From: Cladochytrium replicatum
Lineage: Eukaryota > Chytridiomycota > Chytridiomycetes > Cladochytriales > Cladochytriaceae
Reading direction: 5' to 3'
Assembly: GCA_025526935.1 (NCBI GenBank)
Contig: JAHLKD010000143.1
Coordinates: 23,169-87,168, forward strand
DNA length: 64,000 nt
Positions within the stretch are counted from its first letter, which is position 1, and the number at the start of each line of letters is the position of its first letter. Position numbers and translations under genes: made by a program. The notes beneath the pieces are model-generated. The model did no database searches. It worked only from the letters and a program-made list of their open reading frames with translations, and was not told the origin of the DNA. Positions 49,315 through 61,238 of the stretch are shown here, one piece after another.

Positions 49315-52209
49315 TCAAAGCTTGCGACCGCACCAGAACGAAGCGTACATGTTCACACGGTCAATGTACATCTTCTTGTCCTCGCGGATCTGAAGCGGGA
49401 ACACTTCGAAACCGAGCTTCTCCAGAATCTCGTTGTACCAAGGGTACTTTCCCGCAGAACGCCAGTAAGCACGTCCGCCAACCTTGAGCTTCTGTTGCAC
49501 CATCCTCAACTCCGCCTCGGCATCCTCGTGCGCAAACCAGTCCAGATGGTCCATCAAAATGATGTGGTCGAGCTCGGCGTCCTCGACCTGGTTGGTAAGG
49601 ACGTTGATGATCGTGTCCGTGTGGATCTTGATCGCGTTCAAACGCTCGGGGTTCTCTTTCAGAATCTTGAATCCCGCCTCGCTCAAGTACGCGGGGGTGT
49701 TGTTCGGGCGATACTTCTGCATCAGGCAGAGGTAGTAGAAGTAGTTGTCGTCACGCAGAAGTGATTGTTCGATAGCTGGGTCGAAGGTGTTCGCTGCGTA
49801 GTCGTAGGCGCTACCTGTTATGTTCGAGGAAGCACAAGCATTGTGCTATGATCAGTAAGAGATCGGAAGGATTGTTGAAATCCATCAAGTTGACAAACGC
49901 GAGGGGATGTTGAATTCCCGTTTATGGTTTCCAGTATTAGCGGCAGCTAGAGTCCACCAGAGAGTCTAGCATACCGGATAATACAGTTGACCAGGTGCAC
50001 AAACAAAAAATCGCTCTCTCGAATGATACACACCTTCTTCGTAGATCATCTGCATCTGAGCAGGAGGAACACCAAGAGCGCCCCAGAGGAAGCGCTCGTT
50101 GTTTAGAATACGAATGAGCCACTTGCTGAGGAAGTGGGGCCGGATCTCCTCCAACCAGATCTTGTTCTGCTCAGCGAGAGTAGAGGCATTGCACATGCGG
50201 TCGACCGCTCCTCGCAAGCCACGAACCTTAATGACAAAGTCGAAGACGCGGATAGCCAATCCGGAACATCCGGTCTTGTGGAGGTTCTTGAAGTTGCCGT
50301 TTGCCACCCACCACTGGTAAGCGTGGGGAGAGAGGTACGGCGACAGGTGGGTGTCGAGAACGGTTTGGAAGTTGGGGATTTGACCTTCGCCGAACAAGCG
50401 CCAGAAGTCTTGGTACTCCATCGACGAAATACCCGCAAGCTTGAGCTCGAGCATGTTGTTTTGGCAAGGGTTAAGATCGACGGCATGTACTCTACAACCA
50501 CAATAAGAATTGATTCACAATGGTCAAGAAACCTAAATTACCGTGCAGGTCCCACATTAACAAGATATTCAAGTATGTTGCAACCACCTGAAGTGATGGT
50601 GAGCATCTTGTCGGTTGGCTTCATCTTCATAAACTCAAGGTCGACACGGGGATCTTCCCATGCGAATGCGTAGATGTAAGTGCTAAATCGAGGAATGAGT
50701 TTCGTATCAAACGGCTGACGCCATCGCATTCCTTGACCGTGAACGTGGGCCGAATCGACGATATTGTCCCTGATCGCAAACTCGACCTCCTGGAAACCCT
50801 TGTTGTCGACGGCGTTGTCATCCCGGTCCTCTCCTTCAGAATCCACTGATCGAGTCTCGTCGTTCTCATCAACTTCGGCACTTCTGACAGCAGGTCCATC
50901 CAGCGCAAAGCCATCGCCAAGAATTGATCCTTTCTGGGCACCAATCCACACGTAGTAAGGAATGGTCACGACGGGCTTGACGAAGTGATTCTTGCCGCTG
51001 AGAGTCTTGACTGTAGCGAACTTGTACTCTAGGTAGTCACGACGGCAAGGGTGGAGGTAAATGTTGTCCAAGTCGAACCAGATGGACCAGAACCAGCGCA
51101 TGAACCAAGAGAGCTGACGGTGAGGGTCAGATGAACGCTTGCTGGAGACATAGAAGTCCGCAACACCAAAAATTCCGTTGGGGCTCAGGACGGTGGAAAG
51201 CTGGTCAACAATGCCGTAGAACTGCTCGATCATCGAAAGTGAGTAGCTCATCGTAATCAACGCAATTTCAAGGTCGCCGTCGTCCTTCGGCACTTCAAAC
51301 TTCTCGGCATCCATGCACAAAACACGCACGTTGGTCCAGCCGAGGCGTTCGAAACGTTTGCGAGCAACTTCACAGAGAGACGGGGTGATGTCAACGACGT
51401 AAACACGATCGAAGTTGCGAATAGGGAAGAACTGGTTCATTCGCTCAACGTTTTCACCGGTACCACCGCCAATGTCAACCCAGGCGTATCGGGTGTCAGT
51501 GTTGGCGAGGAAGGAGGGAGACAGAGGGGGAGAGGGAAGGAAAGAAGGGTCGTTCACAGTCTCTCCGGCTTTGCCCGGCTCGAAGTTGTCGGCAAAACGC
51601 ACAGGGTAGTATTGACGGAGTTGGGCAGCGCAGAGCTTTAGCATAGTGTTACGACCACGCAACAAGCTGCCAGAAACAACAGTCAAACAAAGCAGATCAA
51701 ATCACATTGAAAAGAGCGTACCGTCGGCGAGTGACATCATAAACATCAGCCTGGCCCTGGTAGAATTGCTCAAGGCGAAGCTGGTGTTCGTTCGAATCAA
51801 TACCATCGGGTTTCCTTGTGAGGAAAGGCTTGATGAAGCAGTTCCAGGCGAAAACGAGGTACGGTTTGCCAACTTTGTGGAAGAAGTAACCGGCCGTAAT
51901 GAGCGATGCGATGGCAGCGATCTGAAGGGTCGCCGGGAGGTACGTGATGAACGCAAACCGCTCCTTGAAGCTGTCCGTCACAAGGCCAAAGTATTGAGCC
52001 ACGCGAGGCAGCAAGTCCGAGAGAGCGAACAGCGGAATCACCAATGCGGAAAAGAAGTAGAACCGCTTGTATTCCAATAATGATCTGCGCTTCTTTTCAG
52101 AAGCTTTCTGGCGTAGGGGGGCGCCAGCCTTCACAGTCACTTGAGCAGACTTTGCACCTGCAATCTGAGCGCGAGGTGTGTACTTCTTCGGAGCAGCAGT
52201 GGGAGCCAT
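49315..52209 (-). CDS. BTA1: Betaine lipid (DGTS) synthase BTA1
   Basis: Bifunctional ER-membrane enzyme that makes diacylglyceryl-trimethylhomoserine, a phosphorus-free membrane lipid, from diacylglycerol and S-adenosylmethionine. N-terminal leader with two hydrophobic segments (FYFFSALVIPLFALSDLLP and a TLQIAAIASLITAGYFF segment). Next is the BtaB-like N-methyltransferase domain with motif I YAWVDIGGGTGENVERM and DRVYVVDITPSLCEVARKRF. The BtaA-like (DUF3419) 3-amino-3-carboxypropyl transferase half follows, with MLTITSGGCNILEYLV then VHAVDLNPCQNNMLELKLAG, ending YASFWCGRKL. The BtaB-BtaA order is the fungal order, reversed from Chlamydomonas. Four or so introns. Codons are C-rich, suggesting good expression. 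No broken motif. Confidence 0.93.
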
Positions 52210-52516
52210 TGCTGGAAGAGATTAAGTGAGCGATTTAGCAAAATTCAACGCTTCAGTCAGACAGACTCTCACCTTGAGCCAATGAACCGAGACGAGAAAG
52301 AGATGGATCACAGCAGGGACACTATCACCTTCAATGCAACCAACCGAACGCTTTTTCTTTCTTTCTTTTCGTGCACAGATTCAAATTTGTCCCTGGGGCT
52401 GCAGAACCCCAACCACGCAAAACAATATGGCTATATATGGCTATATGTGCCTGCCTGGCATGTGAAGATCATCACAATCTGATTAAGCGGACGATCATAG
52501 ATGTCACACAGTCACT

Positions 52517-54150
52517 TCACACTTGGCGGTGGATCGTAGAATTGCGGCCAGGACCAACACCAATCCACTCAACTGAAATCAACATGGGTTTAGAATCACA
52601 GTAACATCATGGAACTTTGTTCATCACCTTTCACACCGACGTTGTCCTCAATGAACGTTATGTACTTTTGAGCGTTGTGTGGAAGTTCATCCCAAGAAGT
52701 GCATTTTGAAATGTCAGTGTTCCATCCTGGAAGCGTCTCGTAAACTACCTCGACCTTTGCCAACAGCGAAAGGTCCGCTAAATCAGAATGATTCAAATCA
52801 GTTGAGCACCTCTGTAACGATTTTGAGCAAAGAAGTTACCTGGGAAGGCGCTCAGAACTTCTCCATTGTATTTATATGCCACTCCAACTTTGATCTCGGG
52901 GAGCTGGTCAAGAACGTCCAACTTGGTCAAGTTGATGCTGTCATAGCCGTTAATCATGTTGGAATAGCGAACGACTACCAGGTCGAGCCACCCGCATCGT
53001 CTCCTTCGACCAGTAGTCACTCCGTATTCACGTCCAACGTCAGTCAGATGATCACCGACCGCCTTAAATACCAACTCAGTCTCTGTTGCTCGAACTTATA
53101 ACGTTGTTCTCACATTCAGTTGCTCGGTGGGGAAAGGTCCAGCTCCAACTCGAGTAGTGTAAGCCTTCACCACGCCGTAAACCTTGGAGACCATCCGCGG
53201 CTGTACACCGAGACCGGTACAGACACCGCCAACACTTGTGCTTGATGAAGTTACATATGGGTAGGTACCTTGATTTGACACAGAATCGAATCAATATTGC
53301 TGAACAATGGCTAACTCGGTTCAAGCACACCAAAATCGATGTCCAACATCGTGGCCTGGGATCCCTCCACAAGAATGCGCTTTCCCGCTGCGAAACTTTC
53401 GTGGATGTACTTTACACCATCCACAACGTACGGGCGTATTTTCAGGGCATACTCCTATCCAGAAAATTACGCCGTCAGTGCAACTCCATATGCAATAAGT
53501 GATTCTCACACCTTGTATCGATTCAATTCCGCATCCACATCGTATTCAAATTTGCCATAGCGTCTCCATTCGGCATCAAGGCATGCCCGGAACTTTTCCT
53601 CAAACTCGGCAAACTCGCCGATCAGATGATGGATCCGAACACCGCTTCGCGCTGCCTTTGAGCTATAAGTTGGCCCAATGCCCTTCTTTGTTGTGCCCAA
53701 GGCCAAGTCCGGGCGAACGCTGGCGAGTTCTGATTCGCGAAGTCCGTCAACCACTTGGTGGAAATCAAACACCATGTGAGCACGGTCGGACACGAAAAGC
53801 CTTCCTGCAGGGTCGACTCCTTTGGACACTGTTTTCTCAAGCTCTTGGAAGAAGCCCGGGACATGTACAACGACACCGTTGCCCACCAAATTGGCACATT
53901 TAGGATTGACAAGTCCACTTGGGAGCATATGGAAGTCGAATGAAGTACCATTCACGACTATTGTATGCCCTGCGTTGTTGCCACCCTTGCATTGAGGGTT
54001 GTAAACGTCAAAAAGGTTGGTGACTGCGTGTCATGAACTGCCAAATCTTACCTGGCAACGACAACAGAGATCTGCATCCTGAGCAAGGATATCAACGAGC
54101 TTTCCCTTGCCCTCATCGCCCCACTGCCCGCCGACAATGACGCTGATCAT
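52517..54150 (-). CDS. ADE12: Adenylosuccinate synthetase
   Basis: Condenses IMP and aspartate with GTP hydrolysis, the first committed step to AMP. Begins [20 protein letters not shown], the GTP/IMP-binding loop with the catalytic Asp and Lys. After an intron, [13 protein letters not shown] carries the catalytic His. Then [88 protein letters not shown], and the terminal GTP-binding [15 protein letters not shown], with stop 52517-52519. About seven short introns. All active-site motifs are intact. Head to head with RIT1. Confidence 0.95.
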
Positions 54151-54221
54151 GGCTCAAGTGAGAAGTTTTCTCCAGATCCACGCCTGCTGCGCCATCTCTT
54201 TTCTTGATGATCTCACAAACC
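54151..54221. promoter_or_regulatory. 71-bp divergent promoter, ADSS / RIT1
   Basis: Only 71 bp separate the two start codons, so the genes must share promoter DNA and transcript starts probably overlap. No motif recognised. Confidence 0.5.
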
Positions 54222-56384
54222 ATGGATGATGTCGACTACCGCACGGTGATGAATAGCCTAAGAAACGAAACCAGAAACATGTAATGCGAAATCAAAGGCG
54301 CTCTAGTTGTTGTTATCAGCTTATACCCGGAAGCTAGATATAATAGACTTCATTCAATCGCCCACGATTCCCGGTTCGTTGAATCCGTTGCCTTTCGCTT
54401 CTCACAGTTTCCCGTTGTCCCTAACGAACGATGTGGCTCTTGGTACACTGATCCCAAACTGGTTGAGTGAAGATTGCTTTTCGAACAATCCTTAGTATGC
54501 TAAAACATGGATGAACGAAATGTTATTGAAGGCCCGGGGAAATTCGGTTTATTTCAAATCGACCGACGGTCATTACGGAAAATGGGACTTCAACATGCGG
54601 AGAATCAACTGGCATTTGGTGCGGCTGTTGCACCATCATGGCGGGTACAGGAGACATGTGATGTTCCACAAAGCATACAACCCAGCAACCCTCCAGGGCG
54701 TTGATTGTGGATTCTACTCGACATGGCAAAAAGATTCCAGACAGTTTTTCTAAAACCATACCAATATGGTGTTCAGTCTTGAATCATGTCACAAAGCTTA
54801 TCTCGCAAAGGCAAACTGTGCACGAAGGTATTGAAGTGGACCAAATTACTCTTTTTAAGATGCCATGTTCAATGTTCAATTGCTTCATTAGCTCAGCTTA
54901 CTGATGAGTCAATGAGTGTGAGTAGAGCTATCTTGGTAATTCATCCAAGGCTAATAATCATCTCTACTAGTTGGGCACTTCTTTTTCAGAACTTTACACA
55001 CCTCCTTCTGCAGTCTCATCAAATGAGTCAATCCAAATTTGTGAGAGAATACCAAACTTTGCTAAGCGCTTCATTGAGGTTGTTTTTGGACTGGAAAACA
55101 TCATGAACAATTTGTTAACTCAACAATAATAGGTCTTCCCCGAACTTGCAATGGAGCTTCCTTCGCTCATCAAGAAACCCCTTCGACCAATTTGGCTTTC
55201 AACTTCATCACGAATGTTTCACTTGGAACGAAATATTGCCGAATGGCTTTATACTGGTCCTCCAACAACTGCTCCTCCAACGCCTCTCAGCGATATTGAT
55301 TTCATTCCTGTTATATGTGTTACTGCATCTCGATCAGTTCCGGATGGTCTTGAGCGTACACAATCATACGTGTATGTGCAAGGTTCTGGTGATGACCATG
55401 AACTCTGGGGACTGGTTAGTAGCTTAACAAATTTGTAAACTGTAAATAAAAGTACATTTCTCTGACAGGGATTGAGCCCAGCGCTATTTTGGAAGCACAA
55501 GGAAGTCCTTTTGAACTCTCCCAATGTGATTGAATGTGTAAAGACAGTAACAAAACTTGTCAAAGAAAGATCTCTAGCAGATTATGATTCTGAATCTGAA
55601 GATCACTTTTTACAACAAACTTTTGACGATAGTCACTCTTGTCAGGAAACTTCCAACCATAGTGACTTTAGCTGGATCAAACATTTTGGTTTAGCCATAG
55701 GAAGAAGGCAAAGCGGTTAGTGTCATCCTTGTAAATATGAATATTTTGATTGTAAATATTTGATAGGTAAACCACCTGATTGCTGGGGGAGATTCGATGC
55801 TATTATTAACTGTGGGGCACCAGAGTATCTAGATAATTGCACTGGAGAAAATTCATTGACAGGTAATCTCAGGTTTTCAAGACTATCCCATATCTCTAAT
55901 TCATAAACAAACATGTACTTGTAGAGAAATATTTGTTTCTGCCTATTCCAGAGGGGAAACGAGGTTCCTCACAACTTGCAGCAGAAATTCCCAATGTACT
56001 TGCATTTGTTCACAAAAAATTGTCACAGAGAAAGCGAATTCTCATTCACTGTGCTCAAGGTACATGAATCTGTAACATTAATAGATACATTGTGACAGAT
56101 GAGTAGGAAAAGATCGGTCAGTTGGAATAGCCCTTGCTATTCTCACCAAGTATCTTAGTGATAATGGGACTATTGAGACAGACAAAAATGTTATTGGATC
56201 TTTAACATCACAATGTAGGTAGTTAACACTTCATTTGCAATTTATTATTGACATGTTTCAATCAGCAATTAAGGAGAGAGTTTTGCGCACTTTAGGAATG
56301 ATCTACAAGTACCATCCCTCTGCTTCTCCTTCTCAGTCCACAGTAAAAGCAGTTCGACATTATTTTAGCCGTTATAATGGTTAA
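54222..56384 (+). CDS. RIT1: tRNA A64 2'-O-ribosylphosphate transferase RIT1
   Basis: Modifies A64 of initiator tRNA-Met in fungi and plants, marking it so that it is not used in elongation. Exons give MDDVDYRTVMNSLRNETRN, then YNRLHSIAHDSRFVESVAF, FPVVPNERCGSWYTDPK, YFKSTDGHYGKWDFNMRRIN, VDSTRHGKKIPDSFSKTIPI and WCSVLN, all hallmark family blocks. The C-terminal phosphatase-like domain holds ILIHCAQGKDRSVGIALAIL (intron inside the loop), ending VKAVRHYFSRYNG, stop 56382-56384. About ten short introns. The loop keeps a complete C-x5-R pattern (HCAQGKDRS). Confidence 0.9.
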
Positions 56385-57261
56385 TGATAATATAAACTTA
56401 GTATATTGGCCAACTTCTAGGATTTGTCAATCATTTTTGGTGGCTATATTTTATATAGTTGTCTTTCCTACCTGACTTCCATTCACCTGTGTGTATTTTC
56501 TGAAAAGGCAGATTGACTGACAGTTGAAAACCAAGGCAAGACTTCCTACTGTAAGGAAGGGGGACTGCTAGCTGTTCTCTATCATGCACAGCTGGTATCA
56601 ATTGGTAACTTTGCAAAGTTGTACATACAAGCTTGTGGTATGCAAAAATATAGCAGTAAATCATATCCTCCATTTTTTAACTAAGGTTTCAATCTAAACG
56701 CTAACGTCAATTTGAACATTATCAGCACCAACAGTGCTCTCAAACAAACCAACTGGGCTAAAGACCCTGATCACTACCATCACACTTCTGGAAATTGGAC
56801 ATTTATCAACTACGTTTTGAAATGAATCATTCAACTTACTGCTGTGGATTGTTGGAACAATTTACATTACAAGAATTATCCAAGTGTTTCAGAATACGAC
56901 AATGTTGTCACGGAAACTGTGCAGATTTAAAATTTAGCGGAGAAAGTGGTTTGTAACTGAGGACAAACTTATCACTGAAAATCTTTCCACTTCTAAACAG
57001 GAACACACTGAGGCAGCTCCTCAACTCTTGGACAAAGTCACAAAGGATTCAAAACTTATTTAGTTAATTTTTCACAGTTTCATAAAAACCTATAGTACTC
57101 TTACAATCATCAACCACCACTTCTAGATATCGTCGAAGCTATGGCAGAGACCATGGTCGTGGATCCTATAATACTCACTACAATAGGTGGATATAATTAC
57201 AACAGAACATCTGGATATAAATTACAATCATTTATGGACACCATAGAAACAATAACAACAA
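56385..57261. other. AT-rich region with possible old gag remnants
   Basis: About 880 bp. Around 56700-57200 a plus-strand stretch rich in Asn/Tyr/Arg codons (RRSYGRDHGRGSYNTHYNR) resembles the RNA-binding tail of a copia gag, with stops on both sides. Nothing else recognised. Confidence 0.35.
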
Positions 57262-57668
57262 CAATCATATTGTGTACACTTTGGAGTTCTTACTACAGTC
57301 ACGTTCACAACCTGATACATTACACACTACGACATAAGAGACAGACTGGAGACATCCAGGAGTTCTCGATGGGATGCGGAGAGACCTGGCAGTTATAATT
57401 GTTAAGTCGATGACAATTGTTTACTCAGGAAGAGTAACATGTATTTATGATGGTGGAAACGCGTACTTACTTGTCTTCTGTGTTGTTACCACATATGGAA
57501 GAATAACTTGTATTACATGTTACGTCAGTCCAAAGGTATTCTTTGTTCCCGTTTAGGGCAAAAGAATCCATTGTCTGATTGAAGCACTATTTAGTAATCA
57601 CAGTAATTTTTACTTATAGGGAACAGTAGCTTAGTAATCAAGCCATACTACTATATAAGAGTATTATG
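57262..57668 (+). repeat. Copia-type LTR (family A), plus orientation
   Basis: Inverted copy of the 26084-26491 LTR with the same length (about 407 bp). The TGTTGG terminus has decayed. It is followed by gag-pol sequence of the same orientation, so it is likely the 5' LTR of the element below. Confidence 0.7.
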
Positions 57669-59890
57669 CAGCAATGAGTTTGCATCATACGAGGAGAAGG
57701 TCGCCGACGATCGCCGTGCTCGAGCCAAGATCATCAGCAGGCTCAGCAAAGTTGTACTCGTGCTTGTATCCAAGACCAGAACTGCCAAGGAGATGCCACC
57801 ACCTGTGCAACAATCGGAATGCTTTCGTTGATATGCGCCGAATCTCGCCAATCGAGATCGGAATGGCAAAGGCTGAAACTGGATTGAAGGTCATTGGAAT
57901 TGGGACTTCTGATACAGCTTGACGGGAAGCAGCACAAGCTGATGCTCAGCAAAGCCTATTTCGCTCCCTGCTCTCAGACAACTTGGTTTTATGGCCTTGG
58001 TTCAGACTTCATGGACTAAAGATATACGGCAAAGGGACATTCACCCAACTACTCAAGAACAATATTCTGATGATCGAGTTTCTTTTTGACAAGTCAAGCA
58101 ATGTGTTTGCATTGGTCTTGTCAAAGCCAATATCCAAAGTCACTTGACGCAATAATACCAAGGCAGATCTCATCACCTGGCACCGAAGTTTCAGACACAC
58201 AGGTTTCAATTGCATTGAGGAAGCCCAGAAGCTGGTCGAAGGCATGGAGGTTATGGACAGCCAACAAATCGACACTTGCTCGGTTTGCGACAAGGCAAAA
58301 CAGACAGGAATCAGCTTCCCTCAAGTCACTGTTGCCGATATGTACACCCAGCACTGTCTACATCAATCTCCAGGGACCGATTACTCCAGCCACTTATGGT
58401 GGAGGACGTTTCGCAGGTTTCGCTGTACACCAACTAGGAATCTTGGGTTGCTCGCCCTCTGAAGACCAAGGATCTGGCGTTCGAGTTCAGTCAAGAGGCA
58501 ATCATGCGGATTTGGTTACTCACCAATAATGAAGTCCAAGTCGGAGTAACATATAAGGTGAAGGAAGGACCAGACATGGGCACGAGAGCAAGGGATGCTC
58601 CACAACACAACAATGCCCTCAACACTATAGCAGAACGGACCGGTTGAGCAAGCTAATTGCGCACTCCAAGAAATGATGTGGGCAATGATCCGACAAGCCT
58701 AAGTTGATAGCAGATTATGGGGCAAAGCACTGGTGACGTGTGCCACATGTACAATCAACTTACACCTACGATAGGCATCAAGAGAATGATTCCGCTCGAG
58801 GCAGCTATGGGGAAAAAGCCAAATGTTAGCAAGCTGCTGACTTGGGGATATTAAATAAATAATCCCCTTCCCGCAGGCAAGCTCGCAGATCAGGCAATTG
58901 CAGGCATTTTTGTCAGCTGCAAGGCGTTTGGCTTTTGCATCTGAGACCCAAAAGGGAAGTAATGATGAGGAGCAAGTCGGTGGTGTTTGATGAGAACATA
59001 CGTGGAAAGAATGTGAATGTGTGCCAATCAATACCCTGGAATTGGGCACATTCAACAACCTCCCACAAAATAGAGAACCGGCGGCAGTTCAGTTTGATTT
59101 CCCTGACCTGTCCAGCGACAGCGAAGAATGTCCAAATAAAATGGCACCACCATTCAACAAAAAGGGGACTGAAATACAAGAACAGCAATATTTTTGCATG
59201 TTTTTGTCTTCAGAGCAGGAATGGGCAGCAATAAAATGCTCAGAAACGTACATAATTTCGGTGTACTTCCAACCAATACATATAATTTGTCTGAGAATGG
59301 CTGTACTACCGGTGTTTTTGTCAACAATGAACTGCATATATCTGCTATCATTATTTGCCCATTGCCATCCCTGATCTCTTCTACAGAAGAGAAGACCAAC
59401 CAATTGTGTTCCTGCTTTGAAGTCAAAAACATGGAAAAATATTACTGTATTCGTAGTTTCAGTCCCATTTTTGGTGGTGCCAATTTGTTTTGGACATTCT
59501 TGGTGACGAAGACAAAGAACGCAGCAGCGCCTATGAGAGCAGTAGTGAAGGAAGTAATAGTGAGGGGGAGGTCTGTTAAGTATTTTGATTGATGGACTTG
59601 GCCAATCCAGTCACTGATAGTACCAAAACACAAACACCTGATATACAGAAATGTCACTCTTCACCGAGCAACATTTCTTACTATTGAACTAAAGCATATA
59701 GATGATGATCTATTACGAGTTGGGACACCCTCCGGTTATTTCTTCATGGGTTATATTTATTTCAGCCATAGGTATAGTAAACTGTCATTACTTTTCTATT
59801 ATCCACTTGTAGAAGTGAAGCCCGGATCAGATCAGAGCAAAGGTTTACATATGATTACTGCGTTCGTGGGAATCATGTGCAACAACAATC
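57669..59890 (+). mobile_element. Degraded Ty1/copia gag-pol (gag, GAG-pre-integrase, integrase)
   Basis: Gag piece NEFASYEEKVADDRRARAKI directly after the LTR. GAG-pre-integrase follows: DLITWHRSFRHTGFNCIEEA and CSVCDKAKQTGISFPQ (zinc HHCC). Integrase core pieces: VYINLQGPITPATYGGGRFA (first catalytic Asp replaced by Asn), NTIAER, EQANCALQEMMWAMIRQAKV then DSRLWGKALVTCATC, and AMGKKPNVSKLLTWG. A Ser/Glu-rich linker, FDFPDLSSDSEE then SSAYESSSEGSNSEGEV, is split by a TIR element. Many stops and frameshifts; inactive. No reverse transcriptase remains before the next element begins. Confidence 0.75.
59124..59501. mobile_element. MITE-like element with about 95-bp terminal inverted repeats
   Basis: The left arm 59124-59221 (starting AAGAATGTCCAAA) is the imperfect reverse complement of the right arm 59409-59501 (ending TTTTGGACATTCTT). 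The two arms share long blocks, including the TTTCAGTCCC and GGTGGTGCCA segments. The interior of about 190 bp is not palindromic and holds no clear transposase. The element splits the integrase-to-RT linker of the copia remnant, so it inserted after that element. Target-site duplication is not certain (both flanks contain a GCGAAGA/ACGAAGA-like string). Confidence 0.7.
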
Positions 59891-60120
59891 CTGTTGAGGA
59901 GAGCTAGATCTCACGCACAGCTTAGCATGATTATGCTTCGCTATGCCTGTGAGAAGAAGAGTCAAACCTTATCGCTGCGATCCAGATCTTCCGGAAGGAA
60001 AAGCCAAAACGAGTACACTTATTTAAGGAGCATGTGGCGATACGCACAAGGAGCATTCTCTCGCGCTAGCACTTGTGACTCGCAATCTTCTTTATTCATC
60101 TCTTAGCAACATTAACCCGT
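59890..60120 (+). repeat. Putative 5' LTR and leader of a second copia element (family B)
   Basis: Begins near TGTTGAGGAGAGCTAG, contains a TATTTAA box-like motif at about 60020 and ends near a run TTAACCCGTGAATTAACAC before the gag ORF. No second copy lies in the window, so the ends are estimates. Confidence 0.35.
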
Positions 60121-60203
60121 GAATTAACACACACACAACCTGAGGATCCAGACCACAGCTTTGTTTAACACAATAGTTACGAATCGTTGCTTCACACATT
60201 TCT

Positions 60204-61238
60204 TTGGACAACAACAACAAGATGGGTTCAGGATCGAATGATGCCACATCTTCGCAGCCGAAGCCATTCACCGGTAAAACGCTGCAGGATTTCGATCTGT
60301 ACATGGAACAAGTGCAGACTTACGCAAACTTACGTGGCGGCGCTGGCACTATGCTTCTCCAAGAACCAATGGCTCTTTTTGATAGTCTGAATTACGAAGC
60401 AGAAGGAAATTGCCCACAGCGTCCGATAGTCATCGCCGGAGCTGCCGGCGGAGCTGCTAACGAAGCACGAGCACAATGGGAAGCAGAACTATGTGAACAT
60501 TTGGCGATCATCACACACAACAGTCGCTTACGTACGCAATATCGTGCTGAGATGCAAGATTACCGTGCACAACAAGCAGACAATAACGTCGTGGTTGGAA
60601 TTCTATGCCAATGTTTCCCAAAACGCGACATGAATCGAGTCAGAGCTTATGCGTCAGCAAAAGGCAAAGTCGATGGACTTCGCCGAATTTTCAGTGCTGG
60701 CAGTCAAGCTCCGATCGAATCATCTATGTGGGAGCAACGGTTGGTGGACCTGAAATGTACAAATGGTCAGTCGGCAGAAAGCGTTCAACAGTTTGTGACC
60801 AATCTTACTGAGTTGTTCGAACTCAAACTGAACACTTTGCTGGACGAACTTGTCATTAAAGATTTGCTGAACCGGTTGGTCACAAAAATCACAATGCAGA
60901 CAATTGAATTGCGGACTCTTATACCTTTCCTCGGAAAGATGATCACTTCCGCGTATGCCGAATGGGAACCGGCGTTAATACAAGATCCAATTGATGCTGC
61001 GAATCCGAATGCTCCACAACCATTCCACCAAACGCCAATGCATTACTTCGAAACAGTGTCAAATATCTTGACCTACCTCAACCAATTGGTCCAACTCAAC
61101 GTCACCATGGATGCCGGTAGGCCCAATGGGACAAAGAAGGCCATGCGGGCGAACACGAAGAAAGCGAAGGCGTGCAAAGTAGGCGGATATTTGTACCTAG
61201 CATCCAAACTCGTCTCACACCAATGCTCAACGCCTTAA
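60204..61238 (+). CDS. Copia-type retrotransposon gag (family B), intact frame
   Basis: 344-aa open frame. The N-terminal KPFTGKTLQDFDLYMEQVQT motif parallels the gag remnant near 26 kb, followed by a helical capsid-like region with SMWEQRLVDLKCTNGQSAES and FVTNLTELFELKLNTLLDEL. The frame stops before the nucleocapsid finger, which continues in another frame just downstream. No start closer to the LTR is better. Good integrity compared with the flanking element suggests a younger insertion. Confidence 0.7.
   Translation: MDNNNKMGSGSNDATSSQPKPFTGKTLQDFDLYMEQVQTYANLRGGAGTMLLQEPMALFDSLNYEAEGNCPQRPIVIAGAAGGAANEARAQWEAELCEHLAIITHNSRLRTQYRAEMQDYRAQQADNNVVVGILCQCFPKRDMNRVRAYASAKGKVDGLRRIFSAGSQAPIESSMWEQRLVDLKCTNGQSAESVQQFVTNLTELFELKLNTLLDELVIKDLLNRLVTKITMQTIELRTLIPFLGKMITSAYAEWEPALIQDPIDAANPNAPQPFHQTPMHYFETVSNILTYLNQLVQLNVTMDAGRPNGTKKAMRANTKKAKACKVGGYLYLASKLVSHQCSTP

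Noticed and set aside
57141-57398. 85-codon plus-strand ORF as a gene
   Set aside because: It crosses from gag-like debris into the family A LTR; the frame is incidental.
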